Shown: one piece after another, positions 42,626-51,906 of the stretch
Numbering within the stretch: position 1 is the first letter of the stretch
Layout: every line of letters begins with the position of its first letter
NCBI GenBank assembly: GCA_034423775.1
Contig: CP139918.1
Span: forward strand, 558,001-622,000
DNA length: 64,000 bases
Source of the DNA: Alphaproteobacteria bacterium US3C007
GTDB lineage: Bacteria > Pseudomonadota > Alphaproteobacteria > Rhodobacterales > Rhodobacteraceae
Direction of reading: 5' to 3'
Notes under the pieces: model-generated
The model's database searches: none
Told to the model about the DNA's origin: nothing
Seen by the model: the letters and a program-made list of their open reading frames with translations, nothing else
Translations under genes and position numbers: made by a program

Positions 42626-43048
42626 TCAGCTGCGCCTTACTGCCGACGGATAGGTGGTTTTTTTATCAGCCTCACGCTCTGCATACTGATGTATAAGCTG
42701 TTTTGCTTCCGCAATCAGGCGGTCAATTTTTTGACGTTTCAACGAATCTTGCCGCGTAACCGCAGCCAAATTATCGATTTCCGTTTGAATAAATTCAATT
42801 CTATTCGCCACCATTTCAAGTTGTTCAGCCAATTTAGAAGAATAAAATCGTGCAGCGCGAAATTGGCTGGGCGTGTCATAAAATGGCTCTTCAGAACCTG
42901 CTTGTAATTCGCGAATACGGGCCAAAAGCCCCTCTAAATCTGACATTTGGGATCGCTGATCCGCCAGAGCCTTTTTTATTTTTAAGGACGCGGCAAGGTT
43001 CTTTCTCGACATCTTTTCCAAGATTTTTTTTTTGCGGTCTGGGCGCAT
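42626..43048 (-). CDS. fliJ: FliJ-like export chaperone
   Basis: 140 aa, almost all coiled coil (LADQRSQMSDLEGLLARIREL, then KLAEQLEMVANRIEFIQTEI). It starts right after the fliI stop (TAA-ATG). FliJ is the central stalk of the export ATPase and recycles chaperones. FliJ proteins share little sequence; size, coiled coil and position after fliI support the call. Last gene of the fleT-fliE operon. Confidence 0.75.
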   Translation of the reverse strand: MRPDRKKKILEKMSRKNLAASLKIKKALADQRSQMSDLEGLLARIRELQAGSEEPFYDTPSQFRAARFYSSKLAEQLEMVANRIEFIQTEIDNLAAVTRQDSLKRQKIDRLIAEAKQLIHQYAEREADKKTTYPSAVRRS

Positions 43049-44383
43049 TTATGTCCCCCCCAACAAAGCCTTCAACGCAGCCACTGTATCCGCAACGGAC
43101 ACATTATCCTGTGGGTTTTGTTTCAAGAAATTCACGATATCTGGCCAGATTTTATACGCGATATCCAGATCAACATCCTGCCCAGCGGCATATCCACCCA
43201 TCAAGATTAAATCCCGGTTCTCATTATAAATATTGATCAGTTTCTTCAGTTTATTCGACAAAGCAAGATGCTCAGCATTCACAACATCCGACATCACACG
43301 GCTGATCGATTGAGACACATCAATCGCGGGGTAAATCCCCAAATTGGCATAGTCACGATTCAAAACAATGTGACCATCCAAAATCGCGCGCGCGGTATCC
43401 ACCACCGGATCATTCGTATCATCCCCGTCAGCCAAAACAGTATAAATACCTGTTATTGAACCTTTTTCTGTAACGCTGCCCATACCTGCACGTTCGATCA
43501 AGCCCGATATAAGCGCAATAACCGATGCCGGATATCCTTTGGATGTGGGCAATTCGCCCAGCGCCAATCCTATTTCGCGCCGCGCATGCGCCACGCGAGT
43601 CAAGGAATCCATAATCAGTAGAACATTTTTACCCTTGCTGCGAAAATACTCGGCAATCGCGGTTGCTCGATTGGCCCCGCGAATACGCAAAAGCGGCGAG
43701 CGGTCTGCAGGGACGGCAATCGCACAAAGCTTTTTTCGGGTTTTTTCATCAAAAACTCGGTCTACAAATTCCAAAACTTCGCGCGAGCGTTCTCCGATCA
43801 ACCCCACCACGATCACATCTGCATCGCTGTGCTTGGTCATCATGCTCAGCAAGACGGATTTGCCAACACCAGAACCGGCAATGATGCCGGCCCTTTGACC
43901 TTTCGCCAACGTCAATAAACCGTTTATCGATTTCACACCCACGTTCAACACCGTTGATATATGGCGTCGATCCAATGGATTCATGGATTTTCCATGCAGC
44001 GGCCAGCTGTCTTTTCCAATCGGTGCGGCGCGATTATCAAGCGGTGCGCCCATCGCGTCAAACACCCGGCCAAGATAATCATCACCCACAGATATCGATT
44101 GGCCTTCTTCTACCAGGGTTACTTTATCGCCTGCCTTAACGCCCGCTCCAAGATCAAACACCACAAGTTGGTTGAGGCCTTCTTTGAAGCTGATAACCTC
44201 TGCAAACACTTCATTGCCAGCACCTATCTCGATTTTACAAATCGACCCCACACGGGCTGGAAACCCATCGCAATGCGCTGTTAAGCCGTCAAATTTAACA
44301 ACTTTTCCCGACATTTGGGCGTTTTTGCTCGGTTGCAGCCGACGATCCAGATCGCGCAAAAGCTCATTGGTGAAATCATTCAT
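43049..44383 (-). CDS. fliI: Flagellar export ATPase FliI
   Basis: 444 aa from the ATG at 44383, which overlaps fliH by 8 bp. Walker A AGSGVGKS (169-176), and the ATPase beta-type sequences NVLLIMDSLTRVAHARREIG and PASVIALISGLIERAG. It forms a hexamer at the export gate and helps unfold and load substrates. Standard length. Confidence 0.96.
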   Translation of the reverse strand: MNDFTNELLRDLDRRLQPSKNAQMSGKVVKFDGLTAHCDGFPARVGSICKIEIGAGNEVFAEVISFKEGLNQLVVFDLGAGVKAGDKVTLVEEGQSISVGDDYLGRVFDAMGAPLDNRAAPIGKDSWPLHGKSMNPLDRRHISTVLNVGVKSINGLLTLAKGQRAGIIAGSGVGKSVLLSMMTKHSDADVIVVGLIGERSREVLEFVDRVFDEKTRKKLCAIAVPADRSPLLRIRGANRATAIAEYFRSKGKNVLLIMDSLTRVAHARREIGLALGELPTSKGYPASVIALISGLIERAGMGSVTEKGSITGIYTVLADGDDTNDPVVDTARAILDGHIVLNRDYANLGIYPAIDVSQSISRVMSDVVNAEHLALSNKLKKLINIYNENRDLILMGGYAAGQDVDLDIAYKIWPDIVNFLKQNPQDNVSVADTVAALKALLGGT

Positions 44384-45308
44384 CGACGCTCTGCTTTTCA
44401 AAATCTGAGAACGGTGTGTCGCGAATTTCAACACCGCCCACTTTTACGATCACATCTCCGCGCTTCAACTCACGGTCTTGATGCACTTCGACGCCGTTAA
44501 AAATCCCTTCAAATTCATCGAATTTCTGAAGACTTTCTAGATCCTCGGCATTGAAGAACACCTTTTTATGGTCGGCCAAAAGCTGAACTTGATCTAATTT
44601 TTTTTGAACATGGGCTAAAAACCCCTCGGGATTGGCATCCAAACCCAGCCCACAGCGCTCGCTCGACAGATTATAGACGGTTTCAAGCACTTTTTGTGAA
44701 ACATTCTCAAAATCAAACGCGGCTTCATTTTGCAAACGATCCGCGATTGATTTCAGCACGCCCAATTGTTCCAGCCTCTGCTCTTCAAGTTCGCTTAAAG
44801 CAGCGGCGCGGCCTGCAGCAAAACCCTCCTCATAAGCGGCATTTTTTTCCTGCTCGAGCTCAGGAGCGGAAATCTGGGTTTGATTTTCAGGCTCGGCGCT
44901 CGCGGCAAAGGCTTGCGCCCCCGCTTCAGCCTCTACAGCCACTTCGGTTTGCGGTTCCTCTTCCAGCAAAGATGTCAGCGCATCCATATCCTCTGCAGCG
45001 TCAACGCCAGATACCGTTTGACCCGCATCAACAGCCATTTGCGCGTCACCTTGCGGCTCACTTAATGTGTCTGCAGATTCCGGCGCCGGCGTATCAGCGG
45101 CGGCGGCTCCACCTTGGCGCAACTCTTCTAAGCTGAGTTTGGCTTTTACAAAATGCGCGATAGATTTTCGTTTAAACGTCCGTTCTGCATCGTTCAAAGA
45201 TTTTTCTTCAACCTTGAAATCTGCATCCATGGCCGCCTTCACAGCCGCTGCCATTTTTTTATGGTTGGTCTTGTCTAAAACCGCAAAATCTTCGCTCACA
45301 TTGCTCAT
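44376..45308 (-). CDS. fliH: Flagellar export regulator FliH
   Basis: 310 aa. A long acidic N-terminal part (residues 60-165) and a helical C-terminal region (AYEEGFAAGRAAALSELEEQ, then ADRLQNEAAFDFENVSQKVL), followed by the FliH C-domain (EGIFNGVEVHQDRELKRGDV). FliH holds FliI and docks it to FliN. It follows fliG by 2 bp. Identified by position and the GFAAGR helix. Confidence 0.88.
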   Translation of the reverse strand: MSNVSEDFAVLDKTNHKKMAAAVKAAMDADFKVEEKSLNDAERTFKRKSIAHFVKAKLSLEELRQGGAAAADTPAPESADTLSEPQGDAQMAVDAGQTVSGVDAAEDMDALTSLLEEEPQTEVAVEAEAGAQAFAASAEPENQTQISAPELEQEKNAAYEEGFAAGRAAALSELEEQRLEQLGVLKSIADRLQNEAAFDFENVSQKVLETVYNLSSERCGLGLDANPEGFLAHVQKKLDQVQLLADHKKVFFNAEDLESLQKFDEFEGIFNGVEVHQDRELKRGDVIVKVGGVEIRDTPFSDFEKQSVDE

Positions 45309-45310
45309 GG

Positions 45311-46339
45311 TTATACCATTTCATCCCCGCCGCGACCGGCCAGAACAATCGTGCCTTCATCAGACATTTTGCGCGCCACGGCAATAATACGTTTTTGCGC
45401 ATTTTGCACTTCAGTCAGTCGAATAGGACCAAGAGCTTCCATTTCATCTTGAATATTGGCCGCAGCCCGCGTTGACATACAACCAAAGAGCTTATCTTTC
45501 AGGAACTCATCAGCACCCTTGAGCGACAGGATAAGATCCTCCATCTCAACGCTTCTAAGCAAGGTCTGCAACGAGCGATCATCTGACATACCCAGATTGT
45601 CAAAGGTAAACATATTGTCTTGGATTGCCTGCATCAGATCTTTATCGGCTTTCTTGACATCATTCAGAATGCGTTTTTCCATCGTTTCTTTGGTGAAGTT
45701 CATAATTTTAGCGGCTGCTTTCACGCCGCCCACTTGTGATGACCGCAAGCTGGTATTCGCTTTGAATTTACTTTGCATCACTTTTTCAAGTTCTTTAAGT
45801 GCCGCCGGATCCACCATTTCCAATGTGGCAATACGAATGATCACCTCCGATTGCATTTGCGTATCCAAAAGCCCCAAGACATCCGAAGCCAAACCAAAAT
45901 CCAAATAGGATACGATCAACGCAACGATCTGCGGATGCTCATCTTGCACCAATTCCGCAATCGAGCGTGCATCCATCCAATCTAGAATTTCAATCGGGCG
46001 CTCACTGCTGGCGGGTGTAATGCGGCTAAGAACTGATTGCGCCTTATCATCACCAAGCGCTTTTTGCAGCACATTACGAATATAATTACCGGCTCCTAAG
46101 CCCAAACTGGTTTGCTTTTTGATAATTTCTAAGAATTCATCGAGAACCGAATTCACCGTTTCTTGATCGGCCGTGGCCACCGAATACATTGCGGTTCCAA
46201 GATGTTGGACTTCTCGAGGCGATAGATTTTTCAACACCTCTGCCGCTTCATCTTCGCCCAGCAGCATCATTAGGATCGCAGATTTCTGCGTTCCTGTCAG
46301 CTCGATCACTTCTTCTTCTACGCCTACTGCCTCAGCCAT
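45311..46339 (-). CDS. fliG: Flagellar motor switch protein FliG
   Basis: 342 aa. N-domain (LTGTQKSAILMMLLGEDEAA) binds FliF, the middle has the EHPQ motif (VQDEHPQIVALIVSYL) for FliM, and the C-domain with charged helix (MFTFDNLGMSDDRSLQTLLR) interacts with MotA. Complete, normal length, between fliF and fliH. Confidence 0.97.
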   Translation of the reverse strand: MAEAVGVEEEVIELTGTQKSAILMMLLGEDEAAEVLKNLSPREVQHLGTAMYSVATADQETVNSVLDEFLEIIKKQTSLGLGAGNYIRNVLQKALGDDKAQSVLSRITPASSERPIEILDWMDARSIAELVQDEHPQIVALIVSYLDFGLASDVLGLLDTQMQSEVIIRIATLEMVDPAALKELEKVMQSKFKANTSLRSSQVGGVKAAAKIMNFTKETMEKRILNDVKKADKDLMQAIQDNMFTFDNLGMSDDRSLQTLLRSVEMEDLILSLKGADEFLKDKLFGCMSTRAAANIQDEMEALGPIRLTEVQNAQKRIIAVARKMSDEGTIVLAGRGGDEMV

Positions 46340-46354
46340 CTTCCGCTACCTTCA

Positions 46355-48223
46355 TCAAATCACGTTCATGTCTTTTTCCATCATCGCCTTAAATACATTA
46401 GACACCCGGCCGGCTTCGTCCCCCACCATCATTCTGATCAATGCGACCTTATCATCATAAGAATTCGCCGTATCTAACATTTCAGCTGAAATCGCCGTTT
46501 TCTTAGGCTTCAACTTAGCTTTCAGATCTTCAAGCGATTGTCCGTCCTGCAAATCCATAGCCTCGAGCTCTGCCATATTTTGATCTGCAAAAGAGGCTTT
46601 CAAAGCATCTTGAGATGGCGTTAGCAGACGCGCCATCAAGGGACGAAGAATTCCTAACGAAACCACAGCAATGATTAACAACATCACAGATTTATTCATC
46701 AAGTCACGCACCCATGGCTCTTGGTACCATTCAATAACCACTCCATCAACAATTTTGGTCATGAAGGGACGGCTAGAAATAATCACCATATCCCCACGCT
46801 CAGGCGTCAGGCCCAATGCATTGGTCACCAAAGCTTGAATTTCTTGTTTTTCCTCAGCGCTGATCTTTTGAACTTGCGATTGACCATCGGGGCCCACGAG
46901 CATTTGTTCACGCAATAATACGGCGACGGTAATTTTTTGAATTTTCGCCGACGGCATTTTACGCGTAGAAATCTGGCGGCTGACCTCATAGTTCTGAACT
47001 TCGCTGCTCGACCGCATCATGGGATCTGCTTTTTGTACCGTCTTGGCTTTTTTGGGCGCATCTGGAAGCGCATAATCCGCAACAGTATTGCCAGTGTTCG
47101 CATCTCCGGGCACGGCGTTTAGATCATCCACCTGCGGCGCGGCATCGGCTACAGGGGCTTCCCCTGCTGCATCTGCGTCAGTTCCTATGACATCAGTTTC
47201 ATTTCCAATCGCATCAAAATTGCTTTGCGCCGGCGGCGTATTGCCAACTGATCCCGGAATACCTCGGGCTCTGTTCGCCACTTGTTCATCAACACTTTTT
47301 TGTTGGCTCAACAGGACGTTGTCAGGCAATACCCGATCCTCGGTCACCTCCAATGTGGTGAAATCTATATCAATATTCACTTGGCTTGATACGTTTCCAG
47401 GACCGACAATCGGCGTTAGCAGGCGTTCCACCCGGCTGCGGTAAATATCTTCAATCCGCATCCGGTATTGAAATTGCAACTCAGACGCGGTTGACGCCGC
47501 ATCCTCAATAGAATTTGACAGCAAGCGCCCCGCCTGATCCACGATCGACACTTTGCTCTTGCCCAAATTTGGTACGGATGAAGACACTAAATTCACAATC
47601 GCTTCCACTTGCGTCGAACTCAGCGTTCTTCCAGATGCAAGTTCTATAAACACCGATGCGCTTGGCTCTTGGGTATTGCGTGCAAATGCAGACCGCTCTG
47701 GGATAGCCAGATGGACGCGTGCATTGGTGATCGACTCTATTTCAGTGATGGAACGGGCTAGTTCATATTCTAATGATTGTTTGATTTTTAAGGCTTCTAC
47801 AGACCGGCTTGTGCCCATTGGCATGTCATTCAAAGCTGATGAGCCCGTCGGCGCTTGCATCGGGATACCTTGCGACGCCAAATTCAATTTAGCATTGTGA
47901 TAATCATCTACCGGGACGGTTAATTCACCGGTGGCCGGGTCAATTTGTACATCCATACCGTTATTTTTCAGCGCATCAAAAACGCGGGCTTTTTCGCCTT
48001 CGCTCAATGAGGCAAACAGCGTTGTGCGGTCTGGTGTTTGAATGGCAACGTAGACAATAAGACCCACAATCGCCACTACAGCCGCTGCAATACTAGGCAG
48101 CGCTCGTTGAAAAGCAGGTTGACGATAAAAGCTATCGGCTTGTTTGAAAGATGATCTAATAGCTGGCAACATGCCGCCCTGTTGCGCCGCTGGATAATCC
48201 GTATTGGTTGTTAATTCAGTCAT
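46355..48223 (-). CDS. fliF: Flagellar MS-ring protein FliF
   Basis: 622 aa. Membrane helices near residues 48-65 and 500-520, the ring-building domains between (QSLEYELARSITEIESITNA, ARVHLAIPERSAFARN), a variable disordered insertion at 330-400, and a C-terminal tail that binds FliG. It forms the MS ring, on which the whole basal body is assembled. Starts 19 bp after fliE. Confidence 0.96.
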   Translation of the reverse strand: MTELTTNTDYPAAQQGGMLPAIRSSFKQADSFYRQPAFQRALPSIAAAVVAIVGLIVYVAIQTPDRTTLFASLSEGEKARVFDALKNNGMDVQIDPATGELTVPVDDYHNAKLNLASQGIPMQAPTGSSALNDMPMGTSRSVEALKIKQSLEYELARSITEIESITNARVHLAIPERSAFARNTQEPSASVFIELASGRTLSSTQVEAIVNLVSSSVPNLGKSKVSIVDQAGRLLSNSIEDAASTASELQFQYRMRIEDIYRSRVERLLTPIVGPGNVSSQVNIDIDFTTLEVTEDRVLPDNVLLSQQKSVDEQVANRARGIPGSVGNTPPAQSNFDAIGNETDVIGTDADAAGEAPVADAAPQVDDLNAVPGDANTGNTVADYALPDAPKKAKTVQKADPMMRSSSEVQNYEVSRQISTRKMPSAKIQKITVAVLLREQMLVGPDGQSQVQKISAEEKQEIQALVTNALGLTPERGDMVIISSRPFMTKIVDGVVIEWYQEPWVRDLMNKSVMLLIIAVVSLGILRPLMARLLTPSQDALKASFADQNMAELEAMDLQDGQSLEDLKAKLKPKKTAISAEMLDTANSYDDKVALIRMMVGDEAGRVSNVFKAMMEKDMNVI

Positions 48224-48242
48224 TATTCACACGTTTCTTCCA

Positions 48243-48584
48243 TTAAACAGGCATATTCATGATTTCTTTATACGCGCTGAGGGCTTTGTTTCGGACATTC
48301 AACGTTAATTGAAAGCCAAGCGATGAAATTTGCTGCTCAACCATCACTTTTGAAAGGTCTTGTTCGCGGCCCAATTCGTAATCTTTTACAGATTGAGCGG
48401 CTTTGTTTTGCGACTCAGCCACAGAATTCAAAGACTCGCCCAACCGCTCGGCAAAAGACACGCCAGCCGGTTTAAAGCCCGTGGCCTCAGCCAGTTTAAG
48501 CTTCATAGAATCGGTTTTGGCCAATGCGTTGGCTTGTGACGATTGGATCGACTGCAAGCTGCTGACACCTGAAATAGCGGACAT
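48243..48584 (-). CDS. fliE: Flagellar rod-MS ring junction protein FliE
   Basis: 113 aa. Conserved C-terminal part (DLSKVMVEQQISSLGFQLTL, then NVRNKALSAYKEIMNMPV). FliE sits between FliF and the rod. It is second in the operon, 13 bp after fleT. Confidence 0.95.
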   Translation of the reverse strand: MSAISGVSSLQSIQSSQANALAKTDSMKLKLAEATGFKPAGVSFAERLGESLNSVAESQNKAAQSVKDYELGREQDLSKVMVEQQISSLGFQLTLNVRNKALSAYKEIMNMPV

Positions 48585-48597
48585 GACCTATCTCTCC

Positions 48598-49752
48598 TCA
48601 AACATGCGATACGAGAGGTTCATCAAGATGATATTCCGGGCTCGGCGTATCGATCATAATATCCTCAAATTCGATAATATTGCTATTGCGCAGCACGGTT
48701 GCGCGTTGAATGACATTTTCCAGCTCGCGCACATTCCCAGGCCATGAATACTCCAGCAAACGCTGCAAGGCCGGGCCAGAAATCGTTGGAAAATTCTCTA
48801 AATCGCTTTGATGGCGCACCAGCAATTCGGCAGCAATTGGAATGATATCTTGCAAGCGTTCGTTCAGCGCCTTGGTGGCCAAAGGAAACACGTTCAAACG
48901 AAAATAAAGATCTTCGCGGAACCGCCCGCGCCGGATTTCCATCGGTATATTTCGGTTGGACGTCGCCAGCGTGCGCACATCCACAGGGATTGGCGCCGAA
49001 GCCCCCAAAGGAACAACAGATCTTTCCTGTAACACCCGGAGCAATTTGGCTTGCAGCGGCATCGACATCTCCGAAACTTCATCTAACAGCAATGTGCCGC
49101 CATCCGCTGCTTGAAAAATACCATCGCTGGATGTTGAAGCCCCGGTAAAGGCGCCTTTTTTATGGCCGAATAAAAGCGCTTCCAGCATATTTTCTGGGAT
49201 TGCCGCGCAATTGATGGCGACAAAGGGCTTTTCAGCCCGCGAAGACTTTTTATGAATGTACTTCGCCAAAACCTCTTTGCCACTGCCCGTTGGGCCATTC
49301 ACGAACACATTCACCTGTGCCCTGGCAACGCGATCACCCAATTTAAGCAGATCAACCGAAACCGGATCTGCGGCAATCGTGCTATCCCCATCGGTGATGA
49401 AACTCGCAACAAGCGCGAAGATAAAGGATTGTGCCATATCATCTGAGACGATTGGCATCGAGACGCGCAGCAAAGCGCCATTCATCGAGCGTTCGACGCG
49501 AAAAGCCTCAGCTGCTTCATCCACGATCACAATCGATTTCGCGCCGCGTTTTTTCACCATCTCTACAACCGCTTTCAGACCGCCTAGTTTTTGCTCAAAT
49601 GCGGCGCTCAAAATGGCTTTTACTTTTTGTCCTTGGGCATCCCATGTCTCTTTCACTTCAGAATGCTCAACAATGCTGCATTGATAATTCTGAAGAATCT
49701 GCGACAGTTTTCCAGCAAATTTAAAATCAGAAACGTGTAGTGAATACAGCAT
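48598..49752 (-). CDS. fleT: FleT-like sigma-54 activator without DNA-binding domain
   Basis: 384 aa. N-terminal region (1-125) resembles a degenerate receiver/FleQ domain. The AAA+ domain has Walker A GPTGSGKE (153-160), GAFTGA (200-205) and Walker B GGTLLLDE. It ends shortly after the AAA+ domain (NIIEFEDIMIDTPSPEYHL) with no HTH. In R. sphaeroides FleT lacks the HTH too, lies upstream of fliE, and works with FleQ. AAGGAG precedes the ATG, and a sigma-54 box lies upstream, so its own expression is sigma-54 dependent. Confidence 0.85.
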   Translation of the reverse strand: MLYSLHVSDFKFAGKLSQILQNYQCSIVEHSEVKETWDAQGQKVKAILSAAFEQKLGGLKAVVEMVKKRGAKSIVIVDEAAEAFRVERSMNGALLRVSMPIVSDDMAQSFIFALVASFITDGDSTIAADPVSVDLLKLGDRVARAQVNVFVNGPTGSGKEVLAKYIHKKSSRAEKPFVAINCAAIPENMLEALLFGHKKGAFTGASTSSDGIFQAADGGTLLLDEVSEMSMPLQAKLLRVLQERSVVPLGASAPIPVDVRTLATSNRNIPMEIRRGRFREDLYFRLNVFPLATKALNERLQDIIPIAAELLVRHQSDLENFPTISGPALQRLLEYSWPGNVRELENVIQRATVLRNSNIIEFEDIMIDTPSPEYHLDEPLVSHV

Positions 49753-49776
49753 TTTTTTCTCCTTCAGGATATAACA

Positions 49777-49792
49777 GGCAATTAGCGTGCCA
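49777..49792 (-). promoter_or_regulatory. Sigma-54 promoter of the fleT-fliEFGHIJ operon
   Basis: On the minus strand TGGCACGCTAATTGCC, exact GG-N10-GC spacing, 24 bp before the fleT ATG. Confidence 0.85.
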
Positions 49793-49979
49793 AAAAATAC
49801 CTGTGATTAAAGAAGCGTATTTTTAAGGTAAATTTAATATGCCGACGCGGTGGAAATGATGCTTAAAAGCCCAAAGTTTTCTGAGAAGCGCGCGAATTAA
49901 CGTATTGTTCTGGCCAACATATCAAAATGATGCGAAAACCGTGTTATACGCAACGCATGCCCAAGGATCGACAGACTTC

Positions 49980-51083
49980 ATGGCCGGATCAAAATTCCTT
50001 GAGAATTTAATCGCAGGATCTTCCGAAAAAATTCAGGATGTGCGCAAACATATTGAGCTTGCCGCCCCGTTTCCAGTCAGCGTTATGGCCGTGGGTCCAA
50101 CCGGGTCCGGCAAAGAGCTTATCGCAAAAGGCATTCACAAACTGTCCGGGCGCAGCGGAAAATTCATTGCCGTCAACTCTGCTGCAATCCCCGCCGAGCT
50201 TCTGGAAGCGGAATTATTTGGATATGAAAAGGGCGCTTTCACCGGGGCAGATAAGGGGCGCAAAGGCAAAGTAGAAGACGCAGGAGGCGGCACGCTGTTC
50301 CTTGATGAAATCGGGGATATGCCACTGTCACTTCAAGCGAAACTGCTGCGGGTTCTAGAAACCAAAACCGTTCAGAAAATTGGCTCAGAAAAATCTATTC
50401 CTGTAGATTTCAGATTGGTTTGTGCAACCCATACGGATATCGGTGAAATGGCCCGACGCGGAGAATTTCGTGCTGATCTTCTGTACAGAATTGCAGTTTA
50501 CACGATTGCGAACCCTCCCCTTGCAGAGCGCGTTGAAGATATCGAAGAGCTCATCACCGTGCTCTCAATGCGCTTAAAGAAAACCGAAAAGAAAATATTA
50601 CCCGTCAGCTTTGAGCCCGATGCAATTGCGTTTTTACAGCAATATGATTGGCCAGGGAATATTCGGGAACTCGCTAATTTTTTGCAAAAATGTTCGGTTC
50701 TTTACAGCGGTGAACGGCTCGGAATTCAAAAAATTGAACCGCTCATGCCAAATTTCCATGACGGTGTTTCGACGGTTAAAGATCAGGCAACCTTTTGGGA
50801 TGGTGCGCTACAAGATCAATCACCAAGCACTCCGTTTCTTGATACAAAGCAGACATTGCTTGAACAATCTCGGTTTTTTGCGGCAGATCAACCTTTGAAC
50901 CTGCATGAATTTCTTGCCGATGTTGAAGAGAATTTGATCGTCGCCGCCTTGAACGAAACCGAAGGAAATGTTGAAAAAGCCGCGGGCAAATTGGGCATCG
51001 AACCCGATATGCTGATGCAAAAAATTAAACAATTCTCTTTGGCCGAAAAAGAGCTGCTAGCACCATCAGATCGACTTCTTTAA
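49980..51083 (+). CDS. fleQ: FleQ-like sigma-54 activator, master regulator
   Basis: 367 aa from the ATG at 49980; a TTG at 49905 would add 25 residues. AAA+ domain with Walker A GPTGSGKE (39-46), GAFTGA (85-90), Walker B GGTLFLDE, then a C-terminal Fis-type HTH (LNETEGNVEKAAGKLGI). No receiver or other sensor domain at the N-terminus. It should bind enhancers near the six sigma-54 boxes and, as in R. sphaeroides, act alone or with FleT. No sigma-54 box precedes it, so it is probably the first level of the hierarchy. Divergent from fleT. Confidence 0.82.
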   Translation: MAGSKFLENLIAGSSEKIQDVRKHIELAAPFPVSVMAVGPTGSGKELIAKGIHKLSGRSGKFIAVNSAAIPAELLEAELFGYEKGAFTGADKGRKGKVEDAGGGTLFLDEIGDMPLSLQAKLLRVLETKTVQKIGSEKSIPVDFRLVCATHTDIGEMARRGEFRADLLYRIAVYTIANPPLAERVEDIEELITVLSMRLKKTEKKILPVSFEPDAIAFLQQYDWPGNIRELANFLQKCSVLYSGERLGIQKIEPLMPNFHDGVSTVKDQATFWDGALQDQSPSTPFLDTKQTLLEQSRFFAADQPLNLHEFLADVEENLIVAALNETEGNVEKAAGKLGIEPDMLMQKIKQFSLAEKELLAPSDRLL

Positions 51084-51183
51084 AATCCAAAATCACACGA
51101 TAAAATGGTGCCACGTCAATGGGCCTTGCCCTTTCAAGAAACTCTGCCAAGCCTCTGATATTCTCTGCTTCTAAGGATAAAAT

Positions 51184-51906
51184 ATGCAAAACCCAACAGC
51201 CGCGATGCTTGTCATCGGAGATGAAATTCTTTCCGGAAGAACCCAAGATACGAATACGCAGTATTTGGCCGCCGCGCTCACAGATGCCGGTGTTGATCTA
51301 AAAGAAGCGCGCGTGGTCAGCGATGATGCTGATGCCATCAAACAGGCCGCAAGCAGCCTTTCAGCAACCTATGACATGGTGTTTACGTCAGGGGGTATCG
51401 GGCCAACACATGACGATATTACCGCCGATTGCATCGCTGCGGCCTTTAACGCACCCATCGATATTCGCGCGGATGCGCGTGCCCTGCTAGAGGCCCATTA
51501 TGAACGTCAAGGCAGCGAACTCAACGCTGCCCGGCTGAGAATGGCGCGGATACCAGAAGGGGCAAGCCTGATTGAAAACCCGGTTTCAACCGCGCCCGGC
51601 TTCACGCTTGGCAATGTGCATGTAATGGCCGGAGTGCCATCTGTTTTTAAAGCCATGGTCGCCAGCGTTCTACCACAGATCACAGGGGGTGCACCGCTGC
51701 AAAGTAAAACCCTGCGAATTGAGCGCGGCGAGGGTGATATTGCGGCGCCGCTAGGCGCGCTTGCAACGCGCTTTCCCGATCTATCCTTTGGGTCCTATCC
51801 TTTTCAAAAAAATGGTCTTTACGGCTCTAATATCGTGATAAGAGGCAGCGACCCTGAGCGGTTAGAAAACGCTTTCAAAGCTTTATCTGCTTATTTAGGC
51901 GCGTGA
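51184..51906 (+). CDS. MoCF/CinA N-terminal domain protein
   Basis: 240 aa. MoaB/Mog-type molybdopterin-binding fold (AAMLVIGDEILSGRTQDTNT, FTSGGIGPTHDDIT, and MAGVPSVFKAM). The C-terminal CinA deamidase domain is absent. Such single-domain proteins are common in alphaproteobacteria; those of this type have been linked to ADP-ribose or NMN metabolism in full-length CinA. It starts a run of four short overlapping genes: GTG of the next gene overlaps its TGA. Confidence 0.85.
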   Translation: MQNPTAAMLVIGDEILSGRTQDTNTQYLAAALTDAGVDLKEARVVSDDADAIKQAASSLSATYDMVFTSGGIGPTHDDITADCIAAAFNAPIDIRADARALLEAHYERQGSELNAARLRMARIPEGASLIENPVSTAPGFTLGNVHVMAGVPSVFKAMVASVLPQITGGAPLQSKTLRIERGEGDIAAPLGALATRFPDLSFGSYPFQKNGLYGSNIVIRGSDPERLENAFKALSAYLGA

